From: an uncultured Verrucomicrobia subdivision 3 bacterium
GTDB lineage: Bacteria > Verrucomicrobiota > Verrucomicrobiae > Limisphaerales > UBA11358
Direction of reading: 5' to 3'
DNA length: 64,000 bases
Assembly: GCA_903921455.1 (NCBI GenBank)
Contig: CAIXPZ010000047.1
Location: 1 to 64,000 of the forward strand
Below are positions 59,540 through 64,000 of this stretch, piece by piece. A program made the position numbers and the translations under genes. Position 1 is the stretch's first letter. Each line of letters starts with the position of its first letter. The notes below the pieces were generated by a model that ran no database searches, was not told where the DNA came from, and saw nothing but the letters and a program-made list of their open reading frames with translations.

Positions 59540-62347
59540 TCAATGCGGCGGCCCAGTCGGGCCGACGGACAACCAGGTCCGCCCGCCGGCCGGGATCTTC
59601 ACCGCGATTTCCGCCGAAAAATCCCGTGCCAGCTGGATCGCCTCCACCCGGCCGTCCGCATGGCGGATGATCGCATGATCGGTCAGGCCGGTGTAATAAA
59701 GCGGCAGCCGGATGCGGCGCTCGATAGGTTCAGGCAGCGGATTATAAAACATCGCCAGGCCGCATTCGGGCAAACGAGGGTTGACGTGGAGCCAGCCATC
59801 CCAATCCCGCCCGTCGGCGCGCCGCAGATGGATGAGGTCGCTATCGAGAATTGCCCGGTGCGCCTTGTAAAAATCCACCCACTTTTTCACGACGGCCTTC
59901 GTCTCGTCCGTGTCATACAACCGGGGCCCGCGGTAACAAGCCTGGACGCCCGCGCCAAAAAGATCGGCCAGGCGCGTCTCATAATGTTCCAGATGATCCT
60001 TGAGCGGCTCAATGGTGGCCGCGGCGCCGCCACCGTGATATTGCGTCAGCGGCACAAACATCCAGCCCATGCTGGGCGTCTTGTCCCAGGTGCCGTCAAA
60101 AATGTTCTGCCGCTCGATGATTTCCTGCTGCGCCCGCGGCAGGGACCAGTCGGTCTCGCGGTAACCCATGCCGGTCTTGGTGCCACCGTTTAGAAAATAC
60201 CAGTCGGGAATGTTCAGATAGACGCCGTGACCGCAACACCATTGGTAAAGATCCGTGATGGCCCGCCACATGACCCATTGCGAGTCTTCCAATCCATGAT
60301 GGCCGGGATGATTGGTAGCCGCGCACAAATCACCCGGATATGAGCCGTCATGTTCGAGCACGCCGAGGCCGGCGGCAGCCATGAAGGAGCGGAGCTGCGC
60401 GAGATAGTCCATGCCCCATTGCGCCCCGAGGCACGGCATCACGCCAAAGCGAGCCGGCGAACCTTGCGTATTGTCCGCGCCGGTGGCGGCACCGCGCGAA
60501 GCGAGCAGCGAATAGGCGCCCAGCGCAATGCCCTTTGAGCGGGCGTAGTCGGCCAGCACCTTGTATCGCTGCTGATAGCCCGCATCCCGGCTTTCAAAGT
60601 TGAAGCCGCTCCCGAAACTCATGATGACCATTTCAAACCCCACCGCCGCCGCCTGGTCGATCGCCTTGCGCACCCGCTGGTCGTCCGACGCGATGACGTG
60701 CATGAGGATCGGATTCTCCGTGGCCCACGGGGCGATGGCGCGATACATCCGCCGCATCGCGAGGGTGCGGCGCTCGCGCTCGTTCGAGTCCGGCGCGATT
60801 TCAAAGGCGCGGAACGACTCGAAGACGCCGCCGGGCGCGATGAGTTGATCAGGCCCGATGGGCGGCTTGCATTCCAGCAGGCACGGCGTGCGCCGGTTGT
60901 AATTCACCTGGGTCGCATACAGCGAATCGGGCTCCCAGTGGACTCCGGGGCTGTGGTTCGGCCCCGACATCCCGCCGAAGGTATAATCGGTTTCGACGAG
61001 CAGATTGTCCTCCAAGCGCCAGGCCGGCGTGTCGTCAACCACGGCTTCCGTTTCCACCACGGCAAGAATTTCGCTTACAAACTTTTCCAGCCGGACGGCC
61101 TTCGCGGTGGTGTTGCTGACGGTGAGCCATTTGCTGACCAGCGGAACACCGTCGTAAATCTCATAATGAACCTGTATCGCCGGCAAATCGTCACGCACCG
61201 CGGACATGGTCGCCGGCTCTGCGCCCCGGACGGCGACGCTCAAAATGTGGCAACGCGGCGGCAGCTTGGCCGGGTCCGCCTTGATTCCGCCAGCATCAAT
61301 CCCCCCGGCGTAGCGGCCGACTTTGCCCACCCGCAGCGCGTCCGGCGGCGCGGCCAGCTTGGCGTGTCCCAGCGCGAGGAATTTCTTCCCGTCCTGCGAC
61401 GCCTCGAAATACACCATGCCGCCGGCCAGACGCAGGCGGAGCGTGGCCGCGCGGCCCCGGCCAAAGCGCTCCACCAACTGCTGGCCGAACGCCGGGGTGA
61501 AGATTTCATACTGTTGCGAATTGGGCCGCATCACGAGGCTTGCCACCGGCTGGCCCGCCGCCATCAGCGCCAGGCCAGGCCCCCATGAATTCGCATCGAT
61601 ATCATCGCCCGTGTCCGCCGCCACCTCCACGCTCGCGGCGGATTTCGGCAGCGGTTGTTCCGCATAGACGCAGGTATCCGGCACCGCCATGATCTCGCCC
61701 GCCTTGCCTTCATTCGCAAAGGAGGCGCGCGGATGGCTTGGGCTGGCGTGCACCTTCCAGACGGTATTCAACGGGCCGGTAAAATGGTCCTCCAGCAACA
61801 CCGGCCCAGCGGCCACCGCCGGCGGCGCGGACGGCGGACGGAAAAAGAGCGTCAATGATTTCCCCGGCGGCGGCCACGACGCATCCTGCGGCATCCATTC
61901 GCGCCGCTTTTGCCAAGGAAACCGGGCCTGCGTCGCGCCGGTTTCAAAATGGTCAAACTGATACGCGCCGGGATTAACCGTCAGATTGGTGAGCCAGCGC
62001 ACATCGAGGTAATTGTGAACGGGCTGGCCTTCCAGCCCGCCCACGGGGTAAACCGTGCCGTCAAGCGTGACCTCCGCCTCGGGTCGCACCGAGCGCAGGA
62101 TGGATTGGCCGGTCATCAGGTTGTCAAAGGCCACCGTCGCCGCGTTCGGCGTAAGTTTGATTACCCGGCGGATCAAACCGTTTTGGAGGACAATTTCGCC
62201 TGTGGCCGAGTTCGTCATCACCGCGGCGCGGAAGGGCGACGGATCAATCAGCCAGTCCGAAGCATGGCTTTGCAAAGGCTGGAAACAGGCGAGCGTCAGA
62301 ATTCCGACGATTGAAAATCCGCAAATGGCAATTTGCATCTTTGTCAT
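59540..62347 (-). CDS. Large secreted putative glycosidase (GH-D clan-like)
   Basis: A 935-residue protein with a hydrophobic N-terminal signal (1-29). Its N-terminal beta-domain carries an inserted LamG-like module (about 180-345: LLEDHFTGPLNTVWKVHASP..FFEASQDGKKF-like strands). A TIM barrel (about 540-870) follows, with ENPILMHVIASDDQRVRKAID, SFGSGFNFESRD, GIALGAYSLLASRG and a candidate catalytic site in GVLEHDGSYPGDL and NIPDWYFLNGGTKTGMGY. The layout resembles GH36/GH27-type alpha-galactosidases, but no family can be fixed by eye. The start ATG is 1 bp after the stop of the upstream gene. Confidence 0.7.
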   Translation of the reverse strand: MTKMQIAICGFSIVGILTLACFQPLQSHASDWLIDPSPFRAAVMTNSATGEIVLQNGLIRRVIKLTPNAATVAFDNLMTGQSILRSVRPEAEVTLDGTVYPVGGLEGQPVHNYLDVRWLTNLTVNPGAYQFDHFETGATQARFPWQKRREWMPQDASWPPPGKSLTLFFRPPSAPPAVAAGPVLLEDHFTGPLNTVWKVHASPSHPRASFANEGKAGEIMAVPDTCVYAEQPLPKSAASVEVAADTGDDIDANSWGPGLALMAAGQPVASLVMRPNSQQYEIFTPAFGQQLVERFGRGRAATLRLRLAGGMVYFEASQDGKKFLALGHAKLAAPPDALRVGKVGRYAGGIDAGGIKADPAKLPPRCHILSVAVRGAEPATMSAVRDDLPAIQVHYEIYDGVPLVSKWLTVSNTTAKAVRLEKFVSEILAVVETEAVVDDTPAWRLEDNLLVETDYTFGGMSGPNHSPGVHWEPDSLYATQVNYNRRTPCLLECKPPIGPDQLIAPGGVFESFRAFEIAPDSNERERRTLAMRRMYRAIAPWATENPILMHVIASDDQRVRKAIDQAAAVGFEMVIMSFGSGFNFESRDAGYQQRYKVLADYARSKGIALGAYSLLASRGAATGADNTQGSPARFGVMPCLGAQWGMDYLAQLRSFMAAAGLGVLEHDGSYPGDLCAATNHPGHHGLEDSQWVMWRAITDLYQWCCGHGVYLNIPDWYFLNGGTKTGMGYRETDWSLPRAQQEIIERQNIFDGTWDKTPSMGWMFVPLTQYHGGGAAATIEPLKDHLEHYETRLADLFGAGVQACYRGPRLYDTDETKAVVKKWVDFYKAHRAILDSDLIHLRRADGRDWDGWLHVNPRLPECGLAMFYNPLPEPIERRIRLPLYYTGLTDHAIIRHADGRVEAIQLARDFSAEIAVKIPAGGRTWLSVGPTGPPH

Positions 62348-62348
62348 T

Positions 62349-64000
62349 TTAGCCTCTTTTTTTCAGCAGCACCATCGCGCAACCGCGCTGGAGTGGAACG
62401 TGCAGCTTGAGCGCACCGTTCTGGAATGTTCCGGCGAGCGGCGGGGCAGCTTCGTTGCCGGGATGCAGCACGGCGCAATGCGCGGCGTCGAGTCCGGCGA
62501 CATTCCGGACAACGATGTCCGCAAACCCGGACTTGCCGCCAAAGGTGACGGGCATTGCGTAGCCGCCTGAAACCTGGAAGAGATTCGCTTTTGCCATGTC
62601 GCCAACAACTTCGACGGCGTGGGGCGCAAGCACCCATTTCTTTCCGCGCATGGCGTCGAGCAGCGGGCCGTAGTCGGCAAACGACTGATCAGCGGAAGGT
62701 TCCGGGTTGATGCAATGGTTGTTCCACGGATACGGTGCGGTCGGATAAACACCGAGCAGCAGATGCCGCTGGAAAAATGAATCGGGATCGGGCTGATGCA
62801 GCGTCTCGTTGTATGTCCACGCCAGCACCGGCTTGTCCAGGCCCATGAGGGCGCTGGAATTGAGCGATGTGCCGACGTTGCCGAATTCGGTGTAGATGCC
62901 GTCAATCTGCCGCAGCAGGTCGAAGCGCGTATAACACGGGTTCACGAAAATCACCTTGTCGGCGGCATGCATTTTCGGGCCGAGCCTCGCCAGCAGCTTG
63001 GTCCACGAAACGCATAACGAACGCGCTGGTTTTCCGCCGACCCAGCTTACGCCATCGTCCGCTTTGCCGTTGGAACGGGCCAGCCAGTCGAGCCGGTCAA
63101 TGCAGATGCCGGATGATTCGGGGATCAGGCGGATGTGACGGTCGGCCTGCTCCAGAATGAATTTCTGAAAGGCGGAATCGCCGGGGTCAACCGCGCTGGC
63201 GGCGTAGCACGTCGCGTTGCCACCGATCAGGATCGCGCCGGGAAGCTGCGTGGTGAGAAACGCGCGCGGGTCTTGCCACAGTTCGGGATCGCCGGGTTGC
63301 TTCGCGGGCGGGCCGGCCATGTTCTTTCCAAATTCGGTGACGTTGAAATAATCCAGCACATGGAAGCCGTTGGTCTTCATGTAATGCGCGTAATCGTTCA
63401 GCCGGCGGCAGGTCGTCCACCGCGGTTTGTCGGGCGGTGCTTTTTCATCGCAAGAACGATCCCATTTTTCATCGGCGTCCTTCACCGGCGGGATGAACAT
63501 GCCCATGTAGGGGAAGTCATCCGACAATTTCCAATTGATGCGAAAGGCCATCCGTTTGAATTTCGCCACGTCAACCGGACCTTCGTTGCCGGAATATGCG
63601 CCGCAGCCCGCCATCGCATCGGCATGCGGGTTCGGCGGCTGGAAAAACTTCGGGTAGCGCGCGGTCATCCAGCGCAGCCCGCCGCGCCAGTCCGCCTCGT
63701 GTGCAACCAGATTCATTTCAAAGCGAACCGGCTTGCCGCCACCGAGCCGGTAATTCGTGCGCGAAAACCGGATCGCGCCGGATGGCGTGGTCGTCAGTCG
63801 GGAATCGCACAGGATTGTATCCTCTGGCGAGAACACGATGCTTAGACCGAGATCATCCGCCGGTTCCGCGATGGTCGCCAGTGGCAGAGCGATATAGCCA
63901 CTGCCCGTCAACGGGCCGCCGAACATCCATGAGGTGTTGGTAAGCGGACGCAATACGAGCGGATCGTGCCATTCGCCGCCCTTGTGTTCGGGGTCGGACC
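62349..64000 (-). CDS. Putative GH-like protein, 5' end beyond the window
   Basis: The frame runs from a TAA at 62349 to the right window edge without a stop, so at least 550 residues of a longer protein are seen and its N-terminus is missing. The apparent start at 63953 (TTG) is not real, since coding continues upstream. A central TIM-barrel-like region includes MAGCGAYSGNEGPVDV, YMKTNGFHVLDYFNVTEFGKN, PESSGICIDRLDWLARSNG and YTEFGNVGTSLNSSALMG, with acidic residues that could be catalytic. The C-terminal beta-domain is LAPHAVEVVGDMAKANLF onward. It recalls DUF6259-like putative alpha-galactosidases; this is a weak call. Confidence 0.65.
   Translation of the reverse strand, partial: SDPEHKGGEWHDPLVLRPLTNTSWMFGGPLTGSGYIALPLATIAEPADDLGLSIVFSPEDTILCDSRLTTTPSGAIRFSRTNYRLGGGKPVRFEMNLVAHEADWRGGLRWMTARYPKFFQPPNPHADAMAGCGAYSGNEGPVDVAKFKRMAFRINWKLSDDFPYMGMFIPPVKDADEKWDRSCDEKAPPDKPRWTTCRRLNDYAHYMKTNGFHVLDYFNVTEFGKNMAGPPAKQPGDPELWQDPRAFLTTQLPGAILIGGNATCYAASAVDPGDSAFQKFILEQADRHIRLIPESSGICIDRLDWLARSNGKADDGVSWVGGKPARSLCVSWTKLLARLGPKMHAADKVIFVNPCYTRFDLLRQIDGIYTEFGNVGTSLNSSALMGLDKPVLAWTYNETLHQPDPDSFFQRHLLLGVYPTAPYPWNNHCINPEPSADQSFADYGPLLDAMRGKKWVLAPHAVEVVGDMAKANLFQVSGGYAMPVTFGGKSGFADIVVRNVAGLDAAHCAVLHPGNEAAPPLAGTFQNGALKLHVPLQRGCAMVLLKKRG

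Noticed and set aside
20426..64000. Classical polysaccharide utilisation locus with SusC/SusD
   Set aside because: No protein with a TonB-plug/barrel or SusD-like plan is present; the two DUF3472 proteins are not SusD homologues by visible motifs.

Overview
The window looks like a chromosomal piece of a Verrucomicrobiota bacterium, possibly a Limisphaerales/Pedosphaera-like lineage. This is inference. It rests on an LptD-type outer-membrane assembly protein and several outer-membrane lipoproteins (so the cell is diderm), a very high density of secreted sulfatases and fucosidases, few recognisable Shine-Dalgarno sites, and a C-terminal 'RHYRVEYT..' secretion-type tail on one protease. No rRNA, integrase, transposase, phage gene or CRISPR array was seen.

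Left part (1-20.3 kb), mixed housekeeping. An AT-rich partial gene at the left edge is followed by about 1.1 kb without a convincing gene. That stretch holds a cluster of small palindromes, a 22-unit array of a 21-bp repeat (992-1453) and a second palindromic element. Next come lptD, a DUF486 membrane protein, a secreted GH16 glucanase, an unknown membrane-anchored protein and hisF. A six-gene plus-strand operon (7721-12966) encodes a glycine-zipper lipoprotein, two CsgG-like proteins (one with a PEGA-like tail), a COG3014-like lipoprotein, YcfL and LpoB, and ends at a strong terminator. tRNA-Leu(CAA), holB, an O-antigen-ligase family protein, aroQ, accB-accC, a Pro/Ala-rich membrane-anchored protein, trxA and a class V aminotransferase follow.

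Right part (20.4-64 kb). Every gene is on the minus strand, most with spacing below 100 bp or with 4-base overlaps, and nearly all products have signal peptides. In order of transcription (right to left): two large putative glycosidases (one cut by the window end), kbl, GH95 fucosidase, sulfatase, GH110-like galactosidase, two sulfatases, a 40-codon sulfatase remnant, a metzincin metalloprotease, a sulfatase, an unknown 748-aa protein, two GH29 fucosidases, four sulfatases, a probable terminator, a GH36-like glycosidase, a DUF5703/GH95-like protein, a GH20 hexosaminidase, two DUF3472 proteins and a third GH29-like protein. Together they could strip sulfate, fucose, alpha-galactose and N-acetylhexosamine from a complex sulfated fucosylated glycan, either an algal galactofucan or a mucin-like glycoprotein. 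The protease, GH20 and GH110 lean toward a glycoprotein, but this is not proven. No TonB/SusCD transporter, regulator or sulfatase-maturation enzyme is visible, so those must lie elsewhere.
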